The translations under genes and the position numbers were made by a program. A stretch of 64,000 nucleotides of DNA, from the NCBI GenBank assembly GCA_963736315.1, contig CAVTOB010000003.1, positions 62,001 to 126,000 on the forward strand. The letters run 5' to 3'. The first letter of the stretch is position 1. Every line of letters begins with the position of its first letter. Positions 44,881-54,520 of the stretch are shown here, piece after piece. The DNA comes from JAQBQB01 sp963736315. GTDB lineage: Bacteria > Gemmatimonadota > Gemmatimonadetes > Gemmatimonadales > Gemmatimonadaceae. The notes below the pieces were generated by a model. The model was not told where the DNA came from. It saw only the letters and a list, made by a program, of their open reading frames with translations, and did not search any database.

Positions 44881-45340
44881 GCCTCTCTACTTATGTAATG
44901 TCCGCCGACGGCGTTTTGGCGTCAGGGCAATTTTTGCCGGTTGTAAAAGCCTCATTGAAGAACTTTACCACGCCGAGACCGGTCAGAATGACGCGTTTTT
45001 GGCGGCGGCCGAGCCGAGAAGACGGCGAAATTCGACGATTCGCGAGGGCTCTCTCCTAGACGATTTAGGCAAAGTCGGGTGGTGCGGTTCTTTGCCTAGT
45101 CGATCTAGGAGAGCCGTTTTTATGCGCGAAGTTGTCCGCCGCCAGACGGACTTAACTGCCGGCATCGCCGAGCCGCCGCCGGCGACCGAGGCGTCATTCT
45201 AGCGGGTCCTTGATCTTCTAAAAGTTCAATTGAACGACTTTATACGCCGGCGTGACGCTCGCTTGACGCTTATAACCTCTAACGACGGTTAGTGGGTGGC
45301 GCCAAAACGCGGTCGGCGGATAAGTAATAAGTAGAGAGGC
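44881..45340. repeat. 460-base imperfect palindrome with nested stems
   Basis: The outer arms are 41 bases each (44881-44921 and 45300-45340) and match at 35 of 41 positions when one is reversed. A second pair lies inside (AGAATGACGC at 44985 and its complement at 45191), with nearby similar context (GGCGGCGGCCGAGCC against GGCTCGGCGATG...). The core is a 24-bp imperfect stem at 45051-45113. The two halves therefore look like inverted copies of one stretch of about 200 bases. It has no ORF of note. It could be a MITE-like element or a structured RNA. It precedes an orphan PadR gene. Confidence 0.65.
45051..45121 (+). terminator. Core stem of the palindrome followed by a T-run
   Basis: Arms CTCTCCTAGACGATTTAGG-like and its near complement (45051-45074 and 45090-45113), 15-base loop, then CCG and TTTTT (45117-45121). 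This is the layout of an intrinsic terminator on the plus strand. There is no gene directly upstream for it to end, so an RNA function of the whole element is equally possible. Confidence 0.4.
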
Positions 45341-45464
45341 TCGAGTTACCGAAATTGGAGGGTGCGGAGAAAGGCGACCGCGGCGGTCGATCCCCCGCGC
45401 GCTTTTCTCTTCCCCATCTAGAACTGTCGCGGTAGTCTCTCTATTCGCCGGCCTAGGAGGCCAT

Positions 45465-45803
45465 GTGAAGGTCGCCGAACTGCTCCCCGGCACGCTCGAC
45501 TTGCTGGTGCTCAAAGCCGTCTCGCTCGGGCCGCTGCACGGGTACGGCGTTCTTCTTCGGATCGAGACGATCTCGAAAGGATGCTTCGCGCTCGAACAGG
45601 GGACGGTCTACCCTGCCCTCTACCGGCTCGAGGATCGTGGGCTGCTCAAATCCGAGTGGGGGGAGTCGGAGAACAACCGCCGCGCGAAGTTCTACTCACT
45701 CACGGCGGCGGGGCGGAAAGAATTGGCCGATGGCAAGAACCGGTGGCATGACGTCATTGCCGGGATGACGGCCGCATTGCGGGCGACGGCGGAGTCGCTT
45801 TGA
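45465..45803 (+). CDS. PadR family transcriptional regulator without a partner permease
   Basis: 112 residues from GTG 45465, with AGGAGG five bases upstream. The winged-helix signatures are complete: LLPGTLDLLVLKAVSLGPLH, GYGVLLRIETISKGCFALEQ, GTVYPALYRLEDRGLLKSEW and NRRAKFYSLTAAGRKEL. Other PadR genes in the window are directly followed by an ADOP permease. This one is followed by a convergent lipoprotein gene 19 bases on, so its permease partner has been lost or lies elsewhere. The 2776 permease lacks a regulator, but no link can be shown. Confidence 0.9.
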   Translation: MKVAELLPGTLDLLVLKAVSLGPLHGYGVLLRIETISKGCFALEQGTVYPALYRLEDRGLLKSEWGESENNRRAKFYSLTAAGRKELADGKNRWHDVIAGMTAALRATAESL

Positions 45804-45822
45804 GGGAAGTGCTGTCAGGCCG

Positions 45823-46422
45823 TCACCGTTGCGTTGCAATCATGTGCACCACGATGGCCGGAACGTCGCCGACGCCGACAACGGCTCTAGGCCCCGCATG
45901 CCTCAGGGCCTCGAAATCATTCAGTATGAATATCTCTTGGATCGTGCCTCGCCAGTTGGGAGGCATCGAGCTCCGCGACACTCGGATCATCGAATCCTCT
46001 TTGGGATAATCGCCGTTGCGGTGATGCTCGACGCCGGCTTCTGACATGGCCGCTCCGAGGATACCAGAGGTGGCGGTCTCAGGAGTCATGAGAATGACGT
46101 CGTGGGGCCACTGACTGACGCGTCGAAGAATGACGGCGGTTGCACTGTCGCGCGGAAGCCGTTGCACCATCGCAACCCCGATGGCGACTGGCTCACCCGG
46201 AACCGGGGCGGCGGTGCCGCTCGGAACTCTCGGCTTCGCCCCCGGCGCGTTGCCGGGCATCGCGAGCGCGTCATCAGTTAATGGAGGGGCCGGCGACTGG
46301 ATCGCAGGAGCGGGATCAGGCGACGGCGTCGAAGGAGGTGAAGCCGGCGTGATTCGCGCGCATGCAAACAATGCGCCGAGCAAAACGAGCAAAGACCATC
46401 GTGCCGACAGCGTCAAGGGCAT
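45823..46422 (-). CDS. Lipoprotein of unknown function with Pro-rich linker
   Basis: 199 residues from ATG 46422: a signal with lipobox (LLVLLGALFACARITPA), a Pro/Ala/Ser-rich linker of about 50 residues (SPPSTPSPDPAPAIQSP), and a globular part with segments AIGVAMVQRLPRDSATAVIL, HDVILMTPETATSGILGAAM and GDVPAIVVHMIATQR. No family or active site is recognised. It converges on the orphan PadR gene, 19 bases apart. Confidence 0.65.
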   Translation of the reverse strand: MPLTLSARWSLLVLLGALFACARITPASPPSTPSPDPAPAIQSPAPPLTDDALAMPGNAPGAKPRVPSGTAAPVPGEPVAIGVAMVQRLPRDSATAVILRRVSQWPHDVILMTPETATSGILGAAMSEAGVEHHRNGDYPKEDSMIRVSRSSMPPNWRGTIQEIFILNDFEALRHAGPRAVVGVGDVPAIVVHMIATQR

Positions 46423-46587
46423 ATCAGGGCGGAGACGAACTCCGAAACTAATGACGAGCGCTTTTCGGCGCCTGGCCGATGACGCGGGCAAGATCGCGCC
46501 CATCGATCCGGCGCTCGCTCGCGCCGCCCTTTGGAGGGATCGGCAACGCGGATTCGATGTCTATCCTGCGTAGGACCACGTTGTCCT

Positions 46588-49257
46588 CTACTCCTCCCGC
46601 AGCGTCTCCACCGGATCGAGCGATGCCGCTCTCCAGACGGGAAGCGCCACTGCCAACAGAGCGATCGCGCCGAGCAGCGCCGCCGATCCGACGAGCGTGC
46701 GCACATCGTCCGCCGCGATGCCGTAGAGGAACCCGACGACGAGTTTGCGGGCGCTGAAGGAGAGCGCCAGCCCGATCGCCACGCCGATCGTGACGATGCG
46801 ACCGACGTCGCCGAGCACCATCCGCACGATTCTCGGCCGGCCGGCGCCGAGCGCGATTCGCACGCCTATCTCGTTGCGTCGGCGCGCGATGCTGTATGCC
46901 ATCAATCCGAAGAGGCCGATCGCCGCGAGCAGCACCGCCAGTCCGCCGAAGATGCCGGACAACGCCCCGATCGCGCGCGGCAGCGAGAGCGATTCGCTCA
47001 GCTGTCGCTCGAGCGGCACCATGTCGAACATCACGTTCGGATTGACTTCGGCGATCGCCGCCTTCACGCCGGCAATCGCGTCCACGGCGGGACCCTGGGT
47101 TCGAATGACGAACGCAAGCCGTTGCGCGGTGGCTTGCTGCTGGCTTTCCGGATAGTAGATGATCGATTCCGCGGAGTCGCGGAGCGACTTGTACTTGGTA
47201 TCGGCGACGACGCCGATCACTTCGATGAGCGGTCCACCGTCTCCTTTGCCGACCTGAAAGCGCTTGCCGACGGCGTTGAGCGTACGGAAGTACTTCTTCG
47301 CCATCGACTCGTCCACGATGGCGACGCGCGGCGAGTTGCGGGTATCGGTCGCATCGAAGTCGCGCCCGGCGATCCGTCGTACGCCGAGCGCGGCGAAGTA
47401 GCCGCCGGTGACCGCGTTCGCCCACGACATCGCTTCCTTGTCGGAGGCCGGCGCGTAACCGTCGGCCTTCACGCGGTCGTTCCAACCGGATCCACTGACC
47501 GGCGTGATCAGAGCGCCGCCGGCCGCAAGCACCGCGGGAACGGCGCGCAAACGTTCGAGCGACTGCGCGAAGAGTGCGGACCGAAGATCGGCCGGCGTCT
47601 GTGTGTTCGCGATGTCGGCGTTCACGATCAGCACGTGATCTCGGCGAAAGCCCGGGTCGATCGTCGCGAGGTTGCGCCAGCTCGCGACCAACAGCCCGGC
47701 GCACGCGATGAGCACGAGCGACAGCGCGACCTGTCCGACGACGAGCGACTTGGTCGCGACGAGCCGTCCGTCGGCGACGCCGCGTCCCTGCGCCTTCATC
47801 GCCAACTGTGGATCGACGCGTCCGGCGCGCCATGCCGGAACGAGACCGAACAGCAGTCCGGTCACGACGCACACTGCCACGGTGAAGGCGAGCACTCGTC
47901 CATCCACGCCGAGGTCGAGCGCGATGACGTGGTTGCTTCGCGAAAGCAGCGCGACGAGCGCGCGACTGCCCCACACCGCCACGAGACCGCCGAGCAGCGT
48001 GCCGGCGCTCGAGAGCAGCAAGCTCTCGGTGAGCATCTGTCGGGCGAGACGCGAACGACCGGCGCCGAGCGCGAGCCGCACGGCCATCTCGCGTTGACGG
48101 ACCGCCGCGCGGGCGAGCAGCAGGTTGATGACGTTCGCGCAGGCGACGAACAGCACCAGAGCGACGATCGTCATGAGGATGTACAGTCCCTTCTTATAGG
48201 TAGTGCGCAGCTCGGAGAAGCCCCTCGCCGCCGGCTCCGCCGAGATCTTCACGGTCAGGTAGGAGTTGACCATTTTGGCCGGCCCACCGACCGGCGCCGT
48301 CTCGCTGTCGATCGCCGGCGAGAGCGCGGCGAGACGGGCGTTCACCTGCGCGAGCGTCACGTCCGCTTTCGGCCGGCCGACCACCTGCAGGAACCAGGTG
48401 CTGCGGTCGTCGAGCGAGCTGTTGGCGCCATAGAGGAGAGCCTCGGTGCAGAGCGGCACGTAGATCTGCGGCCGTTGTCCAACGCTCACGCCGAAAAACC
48501 CGGGCTTCGTCACGCCGATGATGGTGAACGGGTGCGTGTTCAGGGGAATCGTATGGCCGATGACGTTCGGATCGGCGTTGTACGTGTCGTTCCAATAGCC
48601 GTAGCTCAGCACGGCGACGCCGGGACAGCCTCGCGTGTCGTCACCGTTCACGATCGGCCGGCCGGCGAGCGTCGTGACGCCGAGCGTCGAGAAGAAGTCG
48701 CCGCTCACGTATGTCCCGCTGATACGGCGCGCCTCGCCGGCGTTGGTGAGGTTGAACTTGTCGTCGCCGAACGCGAACGCGCCGCTGAACACGTCCTGAT
48801 GGTTGCGGACGGCTTCCCACAGCGGATTGGTGAACGAGTCGCCACGCTCCGCGCGCGTCAGGGAGACGAGCTCGTCGGGGTGACTCACCGGGAGCGACTT
48901 GAGCATCACCGCGTCGAGGATGCTGAAGATCGCGGTGTTCGCGCCGATCCCGAGCGCCAGCGAGAGGACGGCGACGAGGGTGAACGCCGGGGTCGAGCCG
49001 AGCGACCGCAGCGCGTAGCGCACGTCGCCGATCACCGAGTCGAGCCAGGCGAAGAGGTCGCGCTCGCGGGTGCTTTCCTTCTGATATGTGCGATTGCCGA
49101 ACCGTCGTCGCGCTTCACGCTCGGCGTCTTCCCGGGTCATGCCGTGCGCGACGAGATCGTCGGCGCGTTGATCGATGTGAAACGCCATCTCGCGGTCGAT
49201 CTCGCGCGCGACGGCGTCTGAACGCAGATGGTTCCGGAGGCGAGCGAACCAGGACAT
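46588..49257 (-). CDS. ADOP-type ABC transporter permease with N-terminal prefix domain
   Basis: 889 residues, intact. The N-terminal prefix (RLRNHLRSDAVAREIDREMA, REDAEREARRRFGNRTYQKE) precedes the first helix (LGSTPAFTLVAVLSLALGIG). A MacB-like periplasmic core follows, then an FtsX block (RQREMAVRLALGAGRSRLAR), a second core (DTRNSPRVAIVDESMAKKYF) and a final FtsX block (RNEIGVRIALGAGRPRIVRM), ending SLDPVETLREE. It lies 18 bases after a PadR gene on the same strand and is surely in one operon with it. Export of an unknown small molecule or peptide is likely. Confidence 0.93.
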   Translation of the reverse strand: MSWFARLRNHLRSDAVAREIDREMAFHIDQRADDLVAHGMTREDAEREARRRFGNRTYQKESTRERDLFAWLDSVIGDVRYALRSLGSTPAFTLVAVLSLALGIGANTAIFSILDAVMLKSLPVSHPDELVSLTRAERGDSFTNPLWEAVRNHQDVFSGAFAFGDDKFNLTNAGEARRISGTYVSGDFFSTLGVTTLAGRPIVNGDDTRGCPGVAVLSYGYWNDTYNADPNVIGHTIPLNTHPFTIIGVTKPGFFGVSVGQRPQIYVPLCTEALLYGANSSLDDRSTWFLQVVGRPKADVTLAQVNARLAALSPAIDSETAPVGGPAKMVNSYLTVKISAEPAARGFSELRTTYKKGLYILMTIVALVLFVACANVINLLLARAAVRQREMAVRLALGAGRSRLARQMLTESLLLSSAGTLLGGLVAVWGSRALVALLSRSNHVIALDLGVDGRVLAFTVAVCVVTGLLFGLVPAWRAGRVDPQLAMKAQGRGVADGRLVATKSLVVGQVALSLVLIACAGLLVASWRNLATIDPGFRRDHVLIVNADIANTQTPADLRSALFAQSLERLRAVPAVLAAGGALITPVSGSGWNDRVKADGYAPASDKEAMSWANAVTGGYFAALGVRRIAGRDFDATDTRNSPRVAIVDESMAKKYFRTLNAVGKRFQVGKGDGGPLIEVIGVVADTKYKSLRDSAESIIYYPESQQQATAQRLAFVIRTQGPAVDAIAGVKAAIAEVNPNVMFDMVPLERQLSESLSLPRAIGALSGIFGGLAVLLAAIGLFGLMAYSIARRRNEIGVRIALGAGRPRIVRMVLGDVGRIVTIGVAIGLALSFSARKLVVGFLYGIAADDVRTLVGSAALLGAIALLAVALPVWRAASLDPVETLREE

Positions 49258-49275
49258 GAAGAAGGCTCCAGCGAA

Positions 49276-49611
49276 TCAGGAATATCGGAGAACGCGCGTG
49301 ACGCCCTGCCGCAGCCGGCTCCAGCTCTCCTGCTCGAGCTGGAGCTGTTTTCGCCCCGCGGCGGTGATGCCGTAGAACTTGGCGTCGCGCTTTGTGTCCG
49401 TGACGCCCCACTCGGCGCGAAGCCATCCGTCCTGCGCCATGCGATGGAGGGCCGGGTAGAGCGAGCCCTCTTCCACTCGCAGGAGATCCGCCGAGACGCG
49501 CTGGATGTGGGCCGTGATCGCGTACCCGTGCATCGGTCCCTGCGTGTCGAGCGTGCGGAGGACGATGAGGGCGAGGGTGCCCTGGAGGATGTCGTTCTTG
49601 CCTCGTGGCAT
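49276..49611 (-). CDS. PadR family transcriptional regulator of the ADOP operon
   Basis: 111 residues. PadR winged helix with KNDILQGTLALIVLRTLDTQ, PMHGYAITAHIQRVSADLLR, VEEGSLYPALHRMAQDGWLR, and RDAKFYGITAAGRKQLQLEQ. It directly precedes the ADOP permease at 46588-49257 (18-base gap). A good -35 TTGACA and a perfect 10-base palindrome TAGTTAACTA overlapping the -10 lie in front of it, so autorepression is likely. Confidence 0.93.
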   Translation of the reverse strand: MPRGKNDILQGTLALIVLRTLDTQGPMHGYAITAHIQRVSADLLRVEEGSLYPALHRMAQDGWLRAEWGVTDTKRDAKFYGITAAGRKQLQLEQESWSRLRQGVTRVLRYS

Positions 49612-49617
49612 GACCCC

Positions 49618-49647
49618 TAGTTAACTATGCCTAACTGGCTATGTCAA
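49618..49647 (-). promoter_or_regulatory. Promoter with palindromic operator in front of the PadR-ADOP operon
   Basis: On the minus strand TTGACA (49647-49642) and, after 17 bases, TTAACT (49624-49619). The -10 falls inside the perfect palindrome TAGTTAACTA (49618-49627), six bases before the start codon at 49611. If this is the promoter, transcription would begin at or very near the start codon. Repression by the PadR product is inferred. Confidence 0.5.
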
Positions 49648-49750
49648 TAGCGACGCGCCCGTCGCGAACGGCACACGGCTTGTGCCGACCGCCTCGCGCG
49701 GCTTATCTCATCGTTGCCGTTCCCTCCTCTCCTGCATCCCAGAGACTCAC

Positions 49751-50434
49751 GTGCGCCGCCTACGACTCCTTGCCCGCATCACCGCCGGCGCGCTGCTCCC
49801 CGGACTGGCGTCGGTCGCGAATTCGCAATCATCGCCGGCCAACTCGAAGTACCTGTTCGTCTGGACCGGCGACGGCGCCCGAAAGGTGAGCGACTTCCTC
49901 GCGGTCCTCGACGCCGATCCGTCGTCCAAGTCGTACGGTCACGTCGTAGCCTCGGTGCCCGCCGGCGCCGTCGGCACGATGCCCCATCACACCGAATATG
50001 AATTCCCCGCCGACGGCATGCTCCTGGCCAACGGCTGGGTCGCCAGCAAGACCTTCCTCTTCGACGTCCGCCAACCCACGGCGCCGAGGCTCGTCACATC
50101 GTTCGGCGCTGTCGGCCCTTATTCCTTCCCGCACTCCTTCGTGCGTCTCCCGAACGGCCATCTGCTCGGCACGTTCCAGGGCGCGGGGAAGGCATACGCG
50201 CCACCCGGCGGCCTGGTCGAGATGGACGAGCGCGGCACGTTCGTCCGAAGCGCGAGCGCCGCCGGCGCCGGCATCCGGGACACGATGGCGTGGCCGTACA
50301 GCCTCGTCGTCGATGCGAAGCATGATCGCGTCGTCACCACGAACACAACGATGGGGTATCCGGCGTGGAACGTTGCGCCTGCCGGACGAGCCGGAGCTAA
50401 TCGCGAGCAGAAGCAGGCGGAGATCCGAAGCTAG
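49751..50434 (+). pseudogene. Selenium-binding protein (SBP56) family gene, 3'-truncated
   Basis: The intact part, from GTG 49751, has a signal peptide (ITAGALLPGLASVANSQ) and the start of an SBP56/methanethiol-oxidase propeller: YLFVWTGDGARKVSDFLAVL, GAVGTMPHHTEYEFPADGML, PRLVTSFGAVGPYSFPHSFV, and DTMAWPYSLVVDAKHDRVVT. Homology ends near NTTMGYPAWN (about base 50380), after about 210 residues where the family has about 450. The frame then runs on without pattern to 50434. The break marks the edge of the island with the caspase-helicase and restriction genes. Confidence 0.75.
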
Positions 50435-50700
50435 GGATTAACAGACAATCACCTTCTTCGGTCATCTCGCGAGCGATCTCCCAGAGATCCGTCTTGAGGT
50501 CCTGGACCTTTGGAGCATTGGACTCAATGACGTCTCGGCGACATGTGTTGAACGTGGTCGCGGTGTGAGCTGATAAACGTACCGGCCGGTACGTCTTCCA
50601 GAGTATTCCTCCAGTTCCGGCGCGCGGTAGGCGACCAAATGTGAGTGCGGCGCTCGGTCGGCTTAGCGCAGGCTCGAGTTCGAGGAGGATGCGCCCGACG

Positions 50701-53700
50701 TCAAGCTTGATACGGCGGCAGGATTGGATCAGGCGGCAGGTTTGATGGCTCTGTAGCCTCCGCTTCTCTGAGCGCCTGCTGAACGGAACGAAGCTTCTCC
50801 TTCGAATTGCCAAGCAAGCGTAGTAGGTCCTCGTCCTTTGCAATTCGCAGCCTCTCGACCGAGTCCATACCCGCTTTGCGGAGCGCTAGGTAGTCCGCTC
50901 GGCTGAGGCGCGTTCCGAGCAACGTACCCAGGACAACGAGGGGCGCGGGGACACCTAACTCAAGACGGATCAGCAGTCTGTCCACGCGATCGCCGCACTT
51001 GAGGCCGGGGTTTTTGATCTGATGATTCTTGCAACAACAGGCAGTAGGTCTACGGTGCGAGCTCGAACGGAGCGCAAAGGCCCCGCGGCGCCATCAAACT
51101 TTCCCCAATACTGTGTGAGGTGTGCCTCGATTTGCTCCATCGGCATCTCCGTAATCGAGAGCAATGCGGCGCCTGCACGCTTTGCACGCAACGTCACAGT
51201 TCGCGAGTCGGTGGCGTTTCGATGCATGGCATTTGCAATCAACTGATGTACACCTTGGCGGCGAAGCTCGTCGAACCACGTAGTTGGCTCCTTTTGCGAC
51301 TTAGCGTGCATCGGCAACGAGAGCTCATCGAGCTCGCACGTCAATTGAGTCGTAGCGATGAGCGTGGGATCGTTGATGGCCGATCCGTGAACCCCGGCAA
51401 TGGCGTCGACCACTCGGATGACCGTCTCGACCTCTGTCCCCGACTCGCCTGGAAAGCGACCTAGCTCCGTAATCTGGAGCTTGTGCTCGGCAGATTCCTC
51501 CATTAGCCCGTGCTGTTTGAGCGATTGGATCGCCTTGGTGAGACCGCCGCGGTCCCATTGCCATGAAGGCGATCGCTGCCGCGCCTGGTACGCCCCATAG
51601 CTGTTCTCCAGGAACTCCACCAACTCATCCGCCGTCATTCCGCTCGATGTATTCGTTGCTGATTGGAGCGCTACTAGAACTCTCAGTACAACGGACCGCG
51701 GATCGGTGTCTTTGGCCAGAAAGCGCGAATGGAGATCCTCCGGCTTTCCGAGTACGTACGTTCGCCAGAAAGTGAGCTCCTGATGTCCGTCGGCGACAAT
51801 GAGAAAGGATGCTCCCCTCGGCAAAGCCGAGCCGACCAGCGCGGCCAACCATGTTCTTATACTCGGCAACCGAGTACGGACTCGGCGGATCACCCGGGTG
51901 CTCAAGGCCTGCGATCACCACGGCTTCAGCCGGTGTGTTGACACCCATGGCGAGAGTCGTCGTCGCAGCGATCACGCGCAGTGACGATGGCCGTGCTCGA
52001 AAGTGTTCCTCAACGGCAAGTCGTTCATCGGTATCCAGATCGGAAATATGGAAGGCGACTCCGCCCCCTAGGGTCTTCCGGAGGACGCTGGTTGCAAGGG
52101 ACGGATCACCGACTGGCACCGCCTCGAGCGCCGCCTCGGCTGGGGCCAGTCCCAGATATTCCGACAGATAGTTCGCGCAGCCGCGTGCCTCGCCGCGGGT
52201 TGCTCTAAAAACAATTGCCTGCTTGCCTTCTCCAACGAGCCTGCGAACGAGAGGCTTGACGACATCTTGCGACGATCCTTTGCCAAACTCCGGCCTGATG
52301 AAGCCCCGAACAACGGTCTCTTTACCTGTATCCGAAGAAATGAATCGCAGGGTTCCGTCAGGCCGGATGACGCCTTCGTCCAGCGGCACCGGTCGATCGA
52401 CACGGCGAAGCAATCGACCACCGAGCCAATTCTCAAAACCGTTCGTATCACCGATAACGGCCGAGAGAGCAATTAGCTGTGCGGCCGTTCCGTGTTGCCG
52501 ACGTACGCGAAGCAGAGTCAACAGAAACTCTAGGTTCACCCCACGCGATGAATCTGCGATCATTTGCACCTCATCGACGACGATCGTCCCTACTTGGTCG
52601 AGAAGATACGGATTGCCGGTGATAAGGGCGGCGAACTTTTCATATGTGAGAAGCGCGACATCATACTGGCCCCGCATCAGTGGCACTATGTCGTCCGTGG
52701 TGCTATCGCCGGTCACCCGGATCGTGCGAATTCCAAAGGCTCCGTATACACTCTGAAAATGCTTCAGCTTGTCGTTTGCGAGCGCCTTGAGCGGCAACAG
52801 AAAGAGAGCTCTCCTGCGATCAAGCACTCCCTTCAGCGCGGCCAATTCACCAACCATCGTCTTGCCGGACGAAGTCGGCGCCGATACGAGCAAGTGCTGA
52901 CCATCCAAGATCCCGAACTCGTTGATAGCATCCTGCTGAAGCGCGTTGAGGCTCGGAATTGCGGTGCTCCACGCCTCTATCAATGCTCCCGGGATACCAA
53001 ACGCAGCGAGTGACTTCACATCTGAAGTAGCTTTTGCTCTGCTTCGGTCTGGAAACGCAGCAGTGTAGGCAGGGCCTCGACGAAATACTGGCCACTCAAA
53101 CGCTCCATCTATGGTGCCGCGGACTGTCGGATTCTGTGCTTTGCCGATAGCGGCGGCAGACGCGATCACACGAGTTATGACGTAGTCGAGAAGCTTTAGT
53201 GTGGGAACCTTCCCTGCCTGACGGACCTCCTCTGCTCCTTCGAGGGCCTCGAGCAAGTGGTACGTGAGCAAGCCGTGCCCCATCGATCCGATCTCCCACG
53301 CTCTTTCCTTCGGAAGCGTGGCCGTCAAGATCACACGCCCTTCGCCCGCGAGGTTGTTGAGGAGACTTTCCTCCGAAGGGATGGCGCGCGGAATCGCGTC
53401 CACAGTCAGACCCTTGGCGCCCATTCCACCGGAGAAGCAGCAATCAAGAACGCACAAGACACGCTTCGCCGGGATCCGCGCCAACCAGTCGCCGAGGGTG
53501 TCGAGGGGGATGCCCGTTAAGTGCAAGTCAGAGACGACTGTGTCGTAGGCAACAAGCTCATGCGTCTCCGAGCCATGACCAGAGAATTCAACAACGACCA
53601 GGTCATCGGGCTTCGCAGTCTCCGCGAGACGCGCAAATGCCGATTCAATGCCAGCACGTGTTGCGTCTTGGTCGGTGAGGAGGACTCCACCTGCACCCAT

Positions 53701-53811
53701 CGTGTCCGCAAACAACGTGTAGAGCGCCTGCGCATCTCTCTTCGCGCAGCTTAGCCAGTTAATAGGCCCGGCGTATCGATCGATTCCGATGAACAACCCG
53801 TAATAGTTCAT
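50701..53811 (-). CDS. Caspase-like protease fused to a Ski2-like SF2 helicase (two frameshifts)
   Basis: 1036 residues after frame repair. Residues 1-230 are a caspase (C14) domain with catalytic His (VVVEFSGHGSETHEL, His79) and Cys (VLDCCFSGG, Cys125). From about 290 a superfamily 2 helicase follows: Q-like LNALQQDAIN, Walker A APTSSGKT (311-318), motif II DEVQ (413-416), LSAVIG, and GRAGR (YKNMVGRAGRLGF, about 635), the Ski2/Hel308 type. The C-terminus has a winged-helix-like part and ends in a small HhH-like segment (RLSRADYLALRKAGMDSVER). The frame shifts in two homopolymer runs, 51814-51817 (one G too many, coding strand) and 51011-51015 (one A too few). They cancel in net length, so sequence errors are likely. 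A nucleic-acid-sensing protease in phage defence is inferred. Confidence 0.85.
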
Positions 53812-54080
53812 GCGCCAAGGATAGCACTCTTGTTATCATCATCTCAATATCGGCCGACCCGATACCATCGCGGCGCCCAACCGCGGATCGGTTTGGGTCC
53901 GGCCAGAAGGCCCACCGTCGACCTCAAGCAACCTTGGCTGACTGGAGGGTTTCCCTACCGGACAGACAATTGAGAATAGACTTTCGGGGGTGCTGACGTT
54001 GGTCCCGAAAAGGCGAGGGCAGTTTGAAACTGGAGTAAGTTCGCCTCGCGGTCCGCTCCAAATCACGAGGAGGGGGCACC
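53812..54080. other. Intergenic stretch before the IS3 remnant
   Basis: No gene seen. The stretch is less GC-rich than its surroundings at its start (TAGCACTCTTGTTATCATCA). The left end of the insertion element probably lies near 53993 (TGCTGACGTTGGTCCCGAAA), but no matching right end was found, so the limit is a guess. Confidence 0.35.
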
Positions 54081-54347
54081 ATGAAGCGGTCGCAGTTCAG
54101 CGAGGAGCTAATTGCGTACGCGCTCCGGCAGGTCGAGAGCGGCACGGCCGTGGCCGACGTGCGCCGGCAGTTCGGCGTGAGCGAGGCGACGTTCTCCATC
54201 TGGAAGAAGAAGTACGCGCATCTCGGCCTGAGCGAGCTCCGGCGGCTGCGTCAGCTCGAGGATGAGAACAATCAGCTGAAGCGCCTTGTCGCCGATCTCA
54301 CGCTCGATAGGCACATCCTCACGGAGACGATCCGAAAAAACCGGTGA
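54081..54347 (+). CDS. IS3 family transposase OrfA
   Basis: 88 residues, the usual length of OrfA in IS3 elements. The helix-turn-helix of the IS3/IS911 type reads FSEELIAYALRQVESGTAVA, DVRRQFGVSEATFSIWKKKY, and is followed by a leucine-zipper-like segment (LRRLRQLEDENNQLKRLVAD) and LDRHILTETIRKN. The ribosome site GAGGAGGGG lies just before ATG 54081. The OrfB start overlaps its stop (GTGA), but OrfB is broken, so this is a remnant and cannot move by itself. Confidence 0.85.
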   Translation: MKRSQFSEELIAYALRQVESGTAVADVRRQFGVSEATFSIWKKKYAHLGLSELRRLRQLEDENNQLKRLVADLTLDRHILTETIRKNR

Positions 54348-54520
54348 CGCCGACACGCCGCCGCGCGCGCGCAGTCTGGATGCGGGGAGACGTTCCAGAT
54401 CGCGGTGTCTCGGGCGTGGCGGCTCGCGGGGTTTTCTCGAGCGGCCTGGTACAAGAAGAGCACCGCGCGCGATTGGAGCGTGCTGCGGATGCGAATCCGC
54501 GAGCTCGGTTGCGGCTTGCG
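54344..54520 (+). pseudogene. IS3 family OrfB, N-terminal fragment (frameshifted and truncated)
   Basis: It starts GTG at 54344 (TPTRRRARAVWM), then needs a frame change near 54382 to read ETFQIAVSRAWRLAGFSRAA and WYKKSTARDWSVLRMRIREL, the typical OrfB N-terminal region. Homology ends about base 54520. The catalytic DDE domain is missing. No recognisable right end of the element follows. Confidence 0.7.

Noticed and set aside
44580..44898. Open frames in the repeat-rich stretch before the palindrome
   Set aside because: Two overlapping frames are open by composition, but they have no start signal or protein-like pattern.
46531..49221. 896-codon open frame opposite the second ADOP permease
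   Set aside because: It mirrors a well-conserved permease gene in the other strand and shows no domain of its own.
50397..50843. Possible small gene on the minus strand after the caspase-helicase
   Set aside because: It overlaps the repaired 3' end of the caspase-helicase gene and has no protein-like pattern except a short tail. I treat it as noncoding.
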